NCBI GenBank assembly: GCA_003165095.1
Contig: PLSH01000186.1
Location: 3,852-9,620 of the forward strand
DNA length: 5,769 nt
From: Acidobacteriaceae bacterium
GTDB taxonomy: Bacteria; Acidobacteriota; Terriglobia; Terriglobales; Acidobacteriaceae
Direction of reading: 5' to 3'
In this document: in pieces, positions 1-5,769 of the stretch
Layout of the letters: every line of letters starts with the position of its first letter
Numbering within the stretch: the stretch's first letter is position 1
Made by a program: the position numbers and the translations under genes
Notes under the pieces: generated by a model
Told to the model about the DNA's origin: nothing
What the model saw: the letters and a program-made list of their open reading frames with translations, nothing else
Databases searched by the model: none

Positions 1-108
1 CCGCACGCGGAACCCGGCCTCAGCCAAGGCGCAAGCCGCGCTCATGCCGGCTACGCCGCCGCCAACCACGGTGACGCTATTCTGCGGATTGACGGGCAAT
101 TCACTCAA
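1..108 (-). CDS. hpnE: HpnE, FAD-dependent hydroxysqualene dehydroxylase (N-terminal fragment)
   Basis: Only the first 36 codons are present; the gene continues beyond position 1. The peptide begins (M)SELPVNPQNSVTVVGGG and carries a Rossmann dinucleotide-binding motif, G-G-G-V-A-G-M followed by an alanine-rich helix (about residues 17-30), as expected at the start of flavin amine-oxidase/phytoene-desaturase-like proteins. Family knowledge: HpnE reduces hydroxysqualene to squalene, the last step of the three-enzyme bacterial squalene route. Assignment to HpnE and not another FAD oxidoreductase rests on its place directly after hpnC and hpnD. The start is taken as TTG at 108-106. An in-frame TGA at 123-121 limits the choice, an AAGGA lies 7 bases upstream, and the first in-frame ATG would fall after the glycine motif. 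It lies 23 bases after the hpnD stop in the same apparent operon. Confidence 0.85.
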   Translation of the reverse strand, partial: MSELPVNPQNSVTVVGGGVAGMSAACALAEAGFRVR

Positions 109-115
109 TACTTGA

Positions 116-120
116 TCCTT
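116..120 (-). promoter_or_regulatory. Ribosome binding site of hpnE
   Basis: AAGGA sits 7 bases before the TTG at 108-106 and lies in the 23-base gap between hpnD and hpnE. It supports the TTG start because no in-frame ATG or GTG exists between the upstream TGA and that codon. Confidence 0.6.
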
Positions 121-131
121 TCAAAAAGAAG

Positions 132-1043
132 CTATCCGATTGCGATCCGCACCAGCGCCATCCGCGCCAGCCCGACAGAAAAAATCGCCAGCTTCTGCGC
201 CATCGGCACGCTCGCGCGCTGCGTAAATACATCGTAATCCGCGCGTTCGATGCGCTTGAGCAGCGCATGATAAATCCGCACCAGCACCCACAGCGCCGGC
301 CTGCTTTCGCGATCGATCAGCGGCAGCAATTCTTCGGCCGAGCGATAGTAATCCTCAGCCCGATTCGCAATCGAGGCCAGCAGCGCGCGCGCATTCACCG
401 TAGGCGGCGCATTGGGAGTTCTATGCAACAGCGAGTCGAGCGAAACGCCCTGCGCGGCCAGGTCCTCAAGCGGCAGATACACCCGGTTTCGCGCCGCGTC
501 TTCAGCCACGTCGCGCAGAATATTTGTAAGCTGGAATGCGATGCCGGTTTCCTCGGCCAGCTTTTCGGCCCGAGGGTCCGTATAGCCGAAGATGCGAATG
601 CAAACCAGCCCCACCACTGACGCCACAAGATAGCAATAGCGGTAGAGGTCCGCGAAAGTGGCGTACGTGTCGGGCGCATCGCCGGCAGGCGTCAGATCCA
701 TGGTCACGCCCGCAATCAGCTCGTCCAGTAAATTGAGCGGAATCTCGAATCTCTCGGTGGCGGCGCGCGTCGCCAGGAATACGGGATTGGACGAGTCACC
801 GCCGTGGCAAACGCTGCGCCAATCCTCCAGCCACGCATCGAGCCGGCGTCGCCGCTCCTCCCGCGCCAGGCTCTCATCGTCGGCCAGGTCATCGGCCTGG
901 CGCATGAAAGCATAGATGGCGCAGATCGCGTTGCGCCGCGGCAGCGGCAGCGCGACAAATGCGTAATAGAAGTTTTTCGCTTCTTTCCTGGCGATGGCCC
1001 GGCAGATTGCGTAGCTCTCTGCCAATGTGTGATCGTCGGTCAA
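132..1043 (-). CDS. hpnD: HpnD, presqualene diphosphate synthase
   Basis: This 303-residue trans-isoprenyl diphosphate synthase of the squalene/phytoene synthase family condenses two farnesyl diphosphates head-to-head into presqualene diphosphate, the first step of the HpnD-HpnC-HpnE route. The early F-Y-Y-A-F segment (25-29) is followed by the first aspartate-rich motif QADDLADDE (49-57). The second, NILRDVAED (174-182; D178 and D182), runs into ARNRVYLP, a pattern typical of HpnD. These aspartates bind the Mg-diphosphate. Length is normal for the family and no membrane segment is evident. The start is TTG at 1043-1041; its TTGA shares 4 bases with the hpnC stop, and a GGGGA at 1055-1051 serves as ribosome site. 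The nearby ATG at 1050 is in another frame. Assignment as HpnD and not HpnC rests on the motif-2 context and on hpnC lying just upstream. Confidence 0.95.
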   Translation of the reverse strand: MTDDHTLAESYAICRAIARKEAKNFYYAFVALPLPRRNAICAIYAFMRQADDLADDESLAREERRRRLDAWLEDWRSVCHGGDSSNPVFLATRAATERFEIPLNLLDELIAGVTMDLTPAGDAPDTYATFADLYRYCYLVASVVGLVCIRIFGYTDPRAEKLAEETGIAFQLTNILRDVAEDAARNRVYLPLEDLAAQGVSLDSLLHRTPNAPPTVNARALLASIANRAEDYYRSAEELLPLIDRESRPALWVLVRIYHALLKRIERADYDVFTQRASVPMAQKLAIFSVGLARMALVRIAIG

Positions 1044-2044
1044 GCCGCATTCCCCGTGGTCTTTGGTCCCAGACGCAAAAATGGCAGCGCCTTGCCGCCA
1101 ATCGCGCGCAGCGCCAGCGCCAGCTTCGAGCGTTTTGAGATGGCCGGCCGCGCGCTCAGCACGTCATAACCCTGCCGTTCGATGGCGCGCAAAATCTCCA
1201 GCCCGCCGCGGCTGAAGAGATCCAGATCCAGCGCCAAATCGCGGTTCACCCTGCCGATCAGCGGCAGCCCTTCTTCGAACAACAACCGCGCGAACTCAAC
1301 CTCGTGCCGCAGCAGGGCGCGAAACTCAGACGTGGCCTTTCCTTGCTCAATCGTCTCGTCGCTCACCCCAAACCGGCGCATATCGTCCTGCGGCAGATAC
1401 ACGCGGCCCTTGGCAAAATCCACGCGCACGTCCTGCCAGAAATTCGCCAGTTGCAGCGCCGAACAGGTTGCATCCGAAAGTCGAAAATTCTCTTCGCTCA
1501 CTTCGCCGCTCGCATAAAGCACCAGCCGCCCCACGGGATTGGCCGAATAGCGGCAATAGCCGAGCACGTCGTGCATCGATTCGTAGCGGGCAACGGTCTG
1601 ATCCTGGCGAAAGGCGGTCAGCAGATCGGCAAACGGCTGTTTGGGAATCGAGCAGGCGCAGATCGTCTCGGCCAGCGCCACAAACACCGGGTGCCGCGCC
1701 CTGCCCTCATAGCAGGCATCCAGCTCGCGTCCCCACAGATCGAGCAGCGCCAGGGCCTGCGCCGTGTCGGGAACTTCATCGCCCAGGTCGTCTGAGATGC
1801 GGCAGTACGCGTAGATCGAATGAAAATGCGGGCGCAAAGCCTTGGGCAAAAACCGCGAAACAACGTGGAAATTTTCATAGTGCGATTCGGCCCGCAGCCG
1901 GCAATACGCGCGCGCCTCGTCAAGAGTTGGCGCAGTCTCCGGAATGCGATAGGAAGCCGGCAGCGCAGCCCAGCCGAGGGCCGCCAGTTCGTCCTGCGTG
2001 GACGCTTTGGAATCGCTTTGCGAATTCTCTGTCGCCGCGGTCAT
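1040..2044 (-). CDS. hpnC: HpnC, hydroxysqualene synthase
   Basis: This 334-residue squalene/phytoene synthase family protein is predicted to convert presqualene diphosphate, made by HpnD, into hydroxysqualene, which HpnE then reduces. The HpnC-like N-terminal block has SHYENFHVVSRFLP (54-67). The first aspartate motif is SDDLGDE (84-90; D85, D86, D89). The second is NFWQDVRVD (201-209; D205 and D209), followed by KGRVYLP (212-218). NFWQDV is characteristic of the HpnC branch; HpnD has NILRDV. The frame stays open upstream to 2353, but the upstream residues are low-complexity and overlap the preceding dehydrogenase, so ATG 2044-2042 is chosen. A GAGG overlapping the dehydrogenase stop lies 9 bases before it. 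The stop overlaps the hpnD start by 4 bases, which implies translational coupling. The first ~30 residues are polar and probably disordered. Confidence 0.95.
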   Translation of the reverse strand: MTAATENSQSDSKASTQDELAALGWAALPASYRIPETAPTLDEARAYCRLRAESHYENFHVVSRFLPKALRPHFHSIYAYCRISDDLGDEVPDTAQALALLDLWGRELDACYEGRARHPVFVALAETICACSIPKQPFADLLTAFRQDQTVARYESMHDVLGYCRYSANPVGRLVLYASGEVSEENFRLSDATCSALQLANFWQDVRVDFAKGRVYLPQDDMRRFGVSDETIEQGKATSEFRALLRHEVEFARLLFEEGLPLIGRVNRDLALDLDLFSRGGLEILRAIERQGYDVLSARPAISKRSKLALALRAIGGKALPFLRLGPKTTGNAA

Positions 2045-2053
2045 TGGGGTGAG

Positions 2054-2057
2054 CCTC
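2054..2057 (-). promoter_or_regulatory. Ribosome binding site of hpnC
   Basis: GAGG lies 9 bases before ATG 2044-2042 and overlaps the TGA stop of the upstream dehydrogenase (2058-2056). It fixes the hpnC start and indicates coupled translation with the upstream gene. Confidence 0.55.
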
Positions 2058-3297
2058 AGGGCACAATCGCGGTCTTGATCTCGCTCGAGCGCTTCATCAG
2101 CTTCTCGAAAACGCGGTTGAGTTCGTACAGGTTTGCATGGCCGGTGATGAATGCGCCCGCCTGGAACCGCCCTCCGGCAATGATGTCGAGAGCCTGGCGG
2201 CAGATGGCCGGCGTGTGGTGGAATGTCGCGCGCAGGGTGATGTCGCTGTAGTGGATGCGGTTGGTATCGAGCGTGACCCGGGTCTTTGCCGCGCAGCCTC
2301 CGAAAAAGTTGACCGTGCCTCCCTTGCGCACCAGGTCGACCGCTTCCTGCCACGCCTCGGGCACGCCCACTGCTTCAATCGCAATGTCCACGCCCCGGTC
2401 CTTCGGCGTCAGCGCCCGCGTTTCGAGAATCGCCTTGGGTATGCTCGAAGTCTGCACCACGTGCGCCGCTCCCAGTTGACGCGCCGCTTCCACCTGCCCA
2501 TCGTGCTTGACCAGCGCAATCACCTCGTACCCGGCCAGCGCCGCCACGTGCAGAATCATCAGTCCCAGCGGACCACCGCCGATGACGGCAACAATGTCGC
2601 CCTTGCGCGGCCGCGAATCTTCAAACCCGTGTACCGCGCAGGCCAGCGGCTCGGTCAGCGCCGCGTGCTCCAGAGGCACGTTGTCGGGAATATGAAGCGT
2701 GTTCATCTCCACAATCCGCGACGGGATGCGGATGAATTCGGCATAAGCCCCATTATTGAAGAGCAGGTCGTCGCACAGATTCTCCTGACCGCGCGCGCAA
2801 AAGTAGCACTTTCCGCATGGCGCGGAGTTGAGAGCCACCACGCGATCGCCGGAAGTAAAGCCCGTAACTCCCTCGCCCGCCTCTTCTACCGTTCCAGCAA
2901 GTTCATGGCCGAAGAGTGCCGGCGGCACAATCATCCGCGCGTGGTAGCCGCGGCGAAACACCTTCAGATCGGTTCCGCAGGTCAGAGCCGCGCCCACGCG
3001 CACGACCAGCTCGCCGGTTTCGGCTTTGGGAATGGGAACCTGCTCGATGCGAACGTCTTCGCGGCCGTGGAGGACGGCGGCCTGCATGGTGCTGCGTCCG
3101 TAAAGAAGGGTGTGCTCGACGGTTCTGCGGCCCAGGCTGACAGCGGATTCGACCGTCTGACGGCCCTTGCCGACCACCGCGTCGACTGTATTCAGACCTG
3201 CTTCGACGACGGTCTCGACGGTATCCAGGCCTCCCTCGACGACGTCCTCGACCGTCTTGCGGCCACGGCGGATCGCGTCTTTCACCGTGTTCGCCAT
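2056..3297 (-). CDS. Zinc-dependent MDR dehydrogenase with N-terminal 11-residue repeat extension
   Basis: This 413-residue protein joins an unusual ~70-residue repeat segment to a complete zinc alcohol dehydrogenase. Residues 4-69 are six 11-residue repeats. The dehydrogenase begins near M71 (MQAAVLHGREDVRIEQVPIP). Catalytic zinc ligands are visible as C107 (TCGTD), H131-E132 (GHE) and E216 (TEP). Structural zinc is bound by C161, C164, C167 and C175. The Rossmann loop is GGGPLG (240-245). At the end of the second Rossmann strand, where NAD enzymes usually have Asp, the sequence is VIALVKH (V263, K264), which may favour NADP. The substrate is unknown; the overall style resembles sorbitol/threonine dehydrogenases. 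The start at ATG 3297 has a strong AGGGGG site 5 bases upstream, while M71 has no good site, so the extension is translated. Its place between hpnG and hpnC suggests a hopanoid-related redox step (inference). Confidence 0.9.
   Translation of the reverse strand: MANTVKDAIRRGRKTVEDVVEGGLDTVETVVEAGLNTVDAVVGKGRQTVESAVSLGRRTVEHTLLYGRSTMQAAVLHGREDVRIEQVPIPKAETGELVVRVGAALTCGTDLKVFRRGYHARMIVPPALFGHELAGTVEEAGEGVTGFTSGDRVVALNSAPCGKCYFCARGQENLCDDLLFNNGAYAEFIRIPSRIVEMNTLHIPDNVPLEHAALTEPLACAVHGFEDSRPRKGDIVAVIGGGPLGLMILHVAALAGYEVIALVKHDGQVEAARQLGAAHVVQTSSIPKAILETRALTPKDRGVDIAIEAVGVPEAWQEAVDLVRKGGTVNFFGGCAAKTRVTLDTNRIHYSDITLRATFHHTPAICRQALDIIAGGRFQAGAFITGHANLYELNRVFEKLMKRSSEIKTAIVP
3091..3288 (-). repeat. 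Six 33-base coding repeats (11-residue amphipathic repeats)
   Basis: Six consecutive 33-base units encode TVKDAIRRGRK, TVEDVVEGGLD, TVETVVEAGLN, TVDAVVGKGRQ, TVESAVSLGRR and TVEHTLLYGRS. A seventh, TMQAAVLHGRE (3058-3090), is already the start of the dehydrogenase fold. There are no indels. Units 2 and 3 match at 26 of 33 bases; other pairs are more diverged, and the changes keep Thr-1, Val-2 and Gly-9. At 98 degrees per residue (three turns per 11), positions 2, 5, 6, 9 and 10 form one face that is mostly nonpolar. Positions 1, 3, 4, 7, 8 and 11 form a mainly polar or charged face. The two acidic units (2 and 3) are followed by increasingly basic ones. Confidence 0.9.
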
Positions 3298-3302
3298 CGA
3301 AT

Positions 3303-3308
3303 CCCCCT
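3303..3308 (-). promoter_or_regulatory. Ribosome binding site of the repeat-bearing dehydrogenase
   Basis: AGGGGG lies 5 bases before ATG 3297-3295 and overlaps the TAG stop of the preceding dehydrogenase (3309-3307). It is among the strongest sites in the window and shows that translation starts before the 11-residue repeats, not at the internal Met71. Confidence 0.7.
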
Positions 3309-4437
3309 ACTCTGCGCCGGACCCTGGCACAGGCTCCATCATAATCTTCATCGAGCCGGGCTGGGGATGGGATGCAATTTCGATGGCCGCAACAGCATCT
3401 TCAAACGGAAAACGATGCGAAATCAGCTGCGTCAGGTCGAATCCGTTGCGGTAACCGTCAAACACCAGGCCCGTCACTTCGTCGAGGATCGGGAACGAAG
3501 AAGAGTATGAGCCGAGAAGGGTCTTTTCGTCCACACAAACCGCCGCGGGATCGATGGTGGCTTCACCATGCTGCGTCTGCGCAAACAGCATCACCTTGCC
3601 GCCCGGCCGCACCGCGTCCATCGCCGTCCGGATCAGCGCGTTCCCGCCCACCGCCAGGATCACCGCGTCCGCGCCGCGGCCTTCTGTCTCGGCAAACACC
3701 CGCTCCACCACATTCTCGCTCCCCGCGTGGATGGGATCCTTCAGGCCGAAACGGGCGGCAATGGCGTGGCGCTCGGCAAACAGGTCCGAAGTAAGAACCC
3801 GAGCGCCTATGCGCCGCGCCAGCGCCGCGTGCATCAGCCCGATCGGACCCTGGCCAATCACCAGCACCGTATCGTCGGCGGCAAGATTGAGCAGCTTCAG
3901 TCCTTTGAGCACCGTGTTGAGTGGTTCGATGAAAGCAGCCTGCTCAAATGGGACGCCGTCCGGAATGTGCACCACGCCGCGGTTCGCCACCACAAAGTCC
4001 ATCACGCGAATGTACTCGGCAAACCCTCCGCCAGACGCCTCAAAGCCGGCCGTCGCGCCGGTTTTCTTATAAAGCGGGCACTGCGCCGGCGTTTGCTTGC
4101 GGCAGTAGTAGCACTGGCCGCAGGGGACATGATGAAAGGACATGACGCGGTCGCCCACGGCAAATTTGGTGACGCCTGTGCCCACCTCCGCGACCACACC
4201 AGCCATCTCGTGGCCGAAGATGCGCGGCGCGGAGTGCGAGCCCATGTGAATCTTCTTCAGATCCGTCCCGCAGATGCCGCAGGTGGCGATCTTTATCAAT
4301 AGCTCGCCGGGGCCAATCCGAGGCACGGGCACGGTCTCAACCCGCATGTCGTTGACGCCGCGGTAGACCACGGCTCGCATGGTGGAGGGGATTTTGGACT
4401 CAATAATCGTTTCAGCGCCTGATGTCTGGGTAGCCAT
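3307..4437 (-). CDS. Zinc-dependent MDR dehydrogenase (sorbitol/threonine dehydrogenase-like)
   Basis: This 376-residue medium-chain zinc dehydrogenase has a complete set of motifs. Catalytic zinc ligands are C56 (GICGTD), H76-E77 (GHE) and E171 (EP). Structural zinc cysteines are C106, C109, C112 and C120. The Rossmann loop is GQGPIG (195-200), and D218 (VLTSD) stands where an acidic residue selects NAD. The substrate cannot be read from sequence; members of this group oxidise polyols, amino alcohols or other secondary alcohols. ATG 4437-4435 is preferred because AGGA lies 6 bases upstream. An in-frame ATG at 4464 would overlap hpnG by 8 bases and has no ribosome site. Residues 1-19 are a short polar leader before the usual fold start (MRAVVYRG). 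The stop overlaps the ribosome site of the next dehydrogenase, to which this one is clearly homologous but well diverged. Confidence 0.9.
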   Translation of the reverse strand: MATQTSGAETIIESKIPSTMRAVVYRGVNDMRVETVPVPRIGPGELLIKIATCGICGTDLKKIHMGSHSAPRIFGHEMAGVVAEVGTGVTKFAVGDRVMSFHHVPCGQCYYCRKQTPAQCPLYKKTGATAGFEASGGGFAEYIRVMDFVVANRGVVHIPDGVPFEQAAFIEPLNTVLKGLKLLNLAADDTVLVIGQGPIGLMHAALARRIGARVLTSDLFAERHAIAARFGLKDPIHAGSENVVERVFAETEGRGADAVILAVGGNALIRTAMDAVRPGGKVMLFAQTQHGEATIDPAAVCVDEKTLLGSYSSSFPILDEVTGLVFDGYRNGFDLTQLISHRFPFEDAVAAIEIASHPQPGSMKIMMEPVPGSGAE

Positions 4438-4443
4438 TCCGTT

Positions 4444-4447
4444 TCCT
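4444..4447 (-). promoter_or_regulatory. Ribosome binding site of the first MDR dehydrogenase
   Basis: AGGA lies 6 bases before ATG 4437-4435, in the 19-base gap after the hpnG stop. It decides the start in favour of this ATG over in-frame ATGs at 4464 and 4380, neither of which has a comparable site. Confidence 0.6.
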
Positions 4448-4456
4448 GATGTGACC

Positions 4457-5134
4457 TCACTCATCGAGAAAATCGAGCAGCGACTCCGCAATGCTTTGGG
4501 AAGCCTTTCTACTATTCTCGCCCATCCGGATCAGTGCAGGCCAGTACCAGGGCCGAAGAACGGAAAAAAGAGTAAACCGGGCCATCAGGAACTGCCCCTG
4601 GGAGGAAATAAAGCGGTTGAAGTCGGGTAATCTGTCATCGAAACCGTCGCTCACGCCTTTGATGCAGTAAAACGGGATGCCGCGCATCGCCGCCAGCCGC
4701 CCAATCGCCGCGGCCTCCATATCCACCAGCCCGGCCTGGTAGGCCGCGGCAAGGCGCTTCTTTTCCGCCTGGTTCGCCACCATGGGGCTGGTTGCGAGCC
4801 AGATATCACCAGCGCCTGCATCGCAACGAAAACGCTCGCCAGTACGAATGTCGATCACGCCGGCAACGTTGTAAGCTGCTCCTGTTCCGATGTCCGGCCG
4901 GAGAGCGCCGGCCCAGCCGACGGAGAAAACCATGCTGATCGGGCCGCCATCTTCAAGGGCGGCAAAAGCGCGGGTCGCCGCAGCCTGGCCCGCTCCGGCG
5001 CAAGCCGCAATCCATTCCTCTTCCGGGCCAAGCCGGGACCAGAACCGCACACCATTGCGACTGCCGGATTGCCAGCCGCGCACCAGCGGCTTCAGCTCGC
5101 CGGGCATGGCGGCGATGATGGCGACGCGGGTCAT
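4457..5134 (-). CDS. hpnG: HpnG, hopanoid-associated nucleoside phosphorylase/nucleosidase
   Basis: This 225-residue protein of the purine nucleoside phosphorylase/MTA-SAH nucleosidase fold is, by family knowledge, the enzyme that removes adenine from adenosylhopane to yield ribosylhopane, the precursor of bacteriohopanetetrol. The N-terminus VAIIAAMPGEL places E13 where MTA nucleosidases have a catalytic Glu. A glycine-rich stretch SVGWAGALRPDIGTG (71-85) and GLVDMEAAAIG (135-145; M139-E140, the ribose-binding pair) follow. KGVSD (159-163) carries the Asp expected to contact the purine. The C-terminal 40 residues are helical and lack the standard nucleosidase ending. ATG 5134 shares ATGA with the hpnA stop, so translation is probably coupled. 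The frame is open upstream to 5326, but that part overlaps hpnA and looks non-coding. Assignment over a generic MTA nucleosidase rests mainly on the hpn neighbours. Confidence 0.88.
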   Translation of the reverse strand: MTRVAIIAAMPGELKPLVRGWQSGSRNGVRFWSRLGPEEEWIAACAGAGQAAATRAFAALEDGGPISMVFSVGWAGALRPDIGTGAAYNVAGVIDIRTGERFRCDAGAGDIWLATSPMVANQAEKKRLAAAYQAGLVDMEAAAIGRLAAMRGIPFYCIKGVSDGFDDRLPDFNRFISSQGQFLMARFTLFSVLRPWYWPALIRMGENSRKASQSIAESLLDFLDE

Positions 5135-5769
5135 ACGGCAGCCGGCGCATACCCATTCGCCCGGAACCACTCGATAGCCGCCCGCATCGCTGGATAAACC
5201 GGCACGATCCTGAAGTCCAGCTCCTGCTGCGCGTGCGCGCTCGACGCGTACATCTTCTTCCGCCCCATGCGAACCTCTTCGAGCGTAGCCCGCGGCTCCT
5301 TGCCCCGGATGCGTCCCGTGATCCACTCCTCAAAGAACGCATACGTCGCGGCCACTGCGAATGGAATCTTGACCGTCGGCGATCGAATGCCGGTAATCGC
5401 CGACATCTTATCGAGAATCTGCTTCAGCGTCAGATTCTCGCCGCCGAGAATATACCGATGCCCCGGCTCACCCCTGGTCAGCGCCGAAACATGCGTGCGC
5501 GCCACTTCTGCCACATCCACAAGGTTGAGCCCCGTGTCGACGTAGGCCGGAAATTTGCCGTTGAGGAAATCGACGAAAATTCGCCCGGTGGGCGTCGGCT
5601 TCGCATCGTTGGGCCCAATGGGCGTGGTCGGGTTCAGGATAATCACCCGCTGCCCATCCGCCGCTGCTTTCACGGCCTCCTGCTCGGCCATGAACTTCGA
5701 TCGCTTGTAATGCCCCACCATATCGGCGAGCGAAACCGGCGTGTCCTCGTTGATGACAATCCCGTCGGT
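5131..5769 (-). CDS. hpnA: HpnA, hopanoid-associated sugar epimerase (C-terminal two thirds)
   Basis: The reading frame is open from the right edge (5769 is a first codon base) to the TGA at 5133-5131, giving 212 residues. The N-terminal ~120 residues with the GxxGxxG NAD site lie outside. The fragment starts TDGIVINEDTP and contains GHYKRSKFMAE, with Y21 and K25 forming the YxxxK catalytic pair of extended short-chain dehydrogenases. NPTTPIGPND (46-55) and NLVDVAEVA follow, as usual in NAD-dependent epimerase/dehydratases, and the C-terminus ends IEWFRANGY, as in the HpnA family. HpnA is conserved in hopanoid clusters, but its exact reaction is not established; a role in sugar or side-chain modification is assumed. 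It is the most upstream gene seen and its stop overlaps the hpnG start. An ATG at 5721 is internal, not the start. Confidence 0.92.
   Translation of the reverse strand, partial: TDGIVINEDTPVSLADMVGHYKRSKFMAEQEAVKAAADGQRVIILNPTTPIGPNDAKPTPTGRIFVDFLNGKFPAYVDTGLNLVDVAEVARTHVSALTRGEPGHRYILGGENLTLKQILDKMSAITGIRSPTVKIPFAVAATYAFFEEWITGRIRGKEPRATLEEVRMGRKKMYASSAHAQQELDFRIVPVYPAMRAAIEWFRANGYAPAAV

Noticed and set aside
2045..2353. N-terminal extension of the HpnC frame by 103 codons
   Set aside because: The added residues overlap the end of the dehydrogenase and look like out-of-frame translation. ATG 2044 has its own GAGG site.
3085..3087. Internal ATG (Met71) as the true start of the repeat-bearing dehydrogenase
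   Set aside because: No good ribosome site precedes it, whereas ATG 3297 has AGGGGG. The 33-base units keep frame and amino-acid pattern, which indicates they are translated.
3058..3288. The 33-base periodicity as a CRISPR array or regulatory repeat
   Set aside because: Units are contiguous without spacers, diverge in DNA while keeping the protein pattern, and lie inside a coding frame.
2137..3510. Plus-strand open frame of 457 codons opposite the repeat-bearing dehydrogenase
   Set aside because: It is antisense to a gene with full zinc-site and Rossmann motifs. Its translation shows no recognisable domain and spans a gene boundary. Long open antisense frames are common in G+C-rich coding DNA.
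3568..4302. Plus-strand open frame of 244 codons opposite the first dehydrogenase
   Set aside because: The translation is rich in His, Arg and Ala without family motifs, and the minus strand is clearly coding here.
4438..4491. Upstream ATG starts for the first dehydrogenase at 4491 or 4464
   Set aside because: Both overlap the hpnG coding end and lack a ribosome site; ATG 4437 has AGGA at good spacing.
5135..5326. N-terminal extension of the HpnG frame by 64 codons
   Set aside because: It overlaps the well-supported end of hpnA. ATG 5134 starts right at the conserved first strand of the fold and forms an ATGA overlap.

Overview
The window is a compact, G+C-rich stretch in which every supported gene lies on the minus strand. 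Transcription runs right to left through seven genes: hpnA (5' part outside the window), hpnG, two zinc-dependent medium-chain dehydrogenases (MDR), hpnC, hpnD and hpnE (only its first 36 codons are inside). This is a bacterial hopanoid/squalene biosynthesis operon. Junctions are tight: a 4-base ATGA overlap between hpnA and hpnG, gaps of 19, 9 and 11 bases through the dehydrogenases to hpnC, a 4-base TTGA overlap between hpnC and hpnD, and 23 bases before hpnE. No intergenic stretch is long enough for an internal promoter or terminator, so the promoter should lie upstream of hpnA (beyond 5769) and the terminator beyond position 1. I see no RNA gene, mobile element or CRISPR array.

The genes fit one pathway. 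HpnD joins two farnesyl diphosphates to presqualene diphosphate, HpnC converts that to hydroxysqualene, and HpnE reduces it to squalene. Squalene-hopene cyclase, which would make hopene, is not in this window. HpnG is the nucleosidase-like enzyme that removes adenine from adenosylhopane to give ribosylhopane on the way to bacteriohopanepolyols. HpnA is the hopanoid-associated extended-SDR epimerase, whose exact role is unsettled. The two MDR dehydrogenases between hpnG and hpnC are the unassigned part. Their position makes them candidates for redox steps in building or modifying the polyol side chain, but that is inference.

The most unusual feature is the N-terminus of the second dehydrogenase (2056-3297). 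Before a normal MDR catalytic domain it carries about 70 residues made of six exact-length 11-residue repeats (consensus T-V-x-x-x-V-x-x-G-[LR]-x), visible in the DNA as a 33-base period. A seventh copy merges in register with the first strand of the dehydrogenase fold. The repeat projects as an amphipathic 11/3 helix, the geometry of lipid-binding 11-mers such as those of alpha-synuclein. This suggests a membrane-docking segment on an enzyme from a membrane-lipid pathway.

The organism is probably a hopanoid-producing Gram-negative bacterium. The gene content, base composition and style of the proteins suggest Acidobacteriota, but this is an impression from the sequence and not a proven placement.
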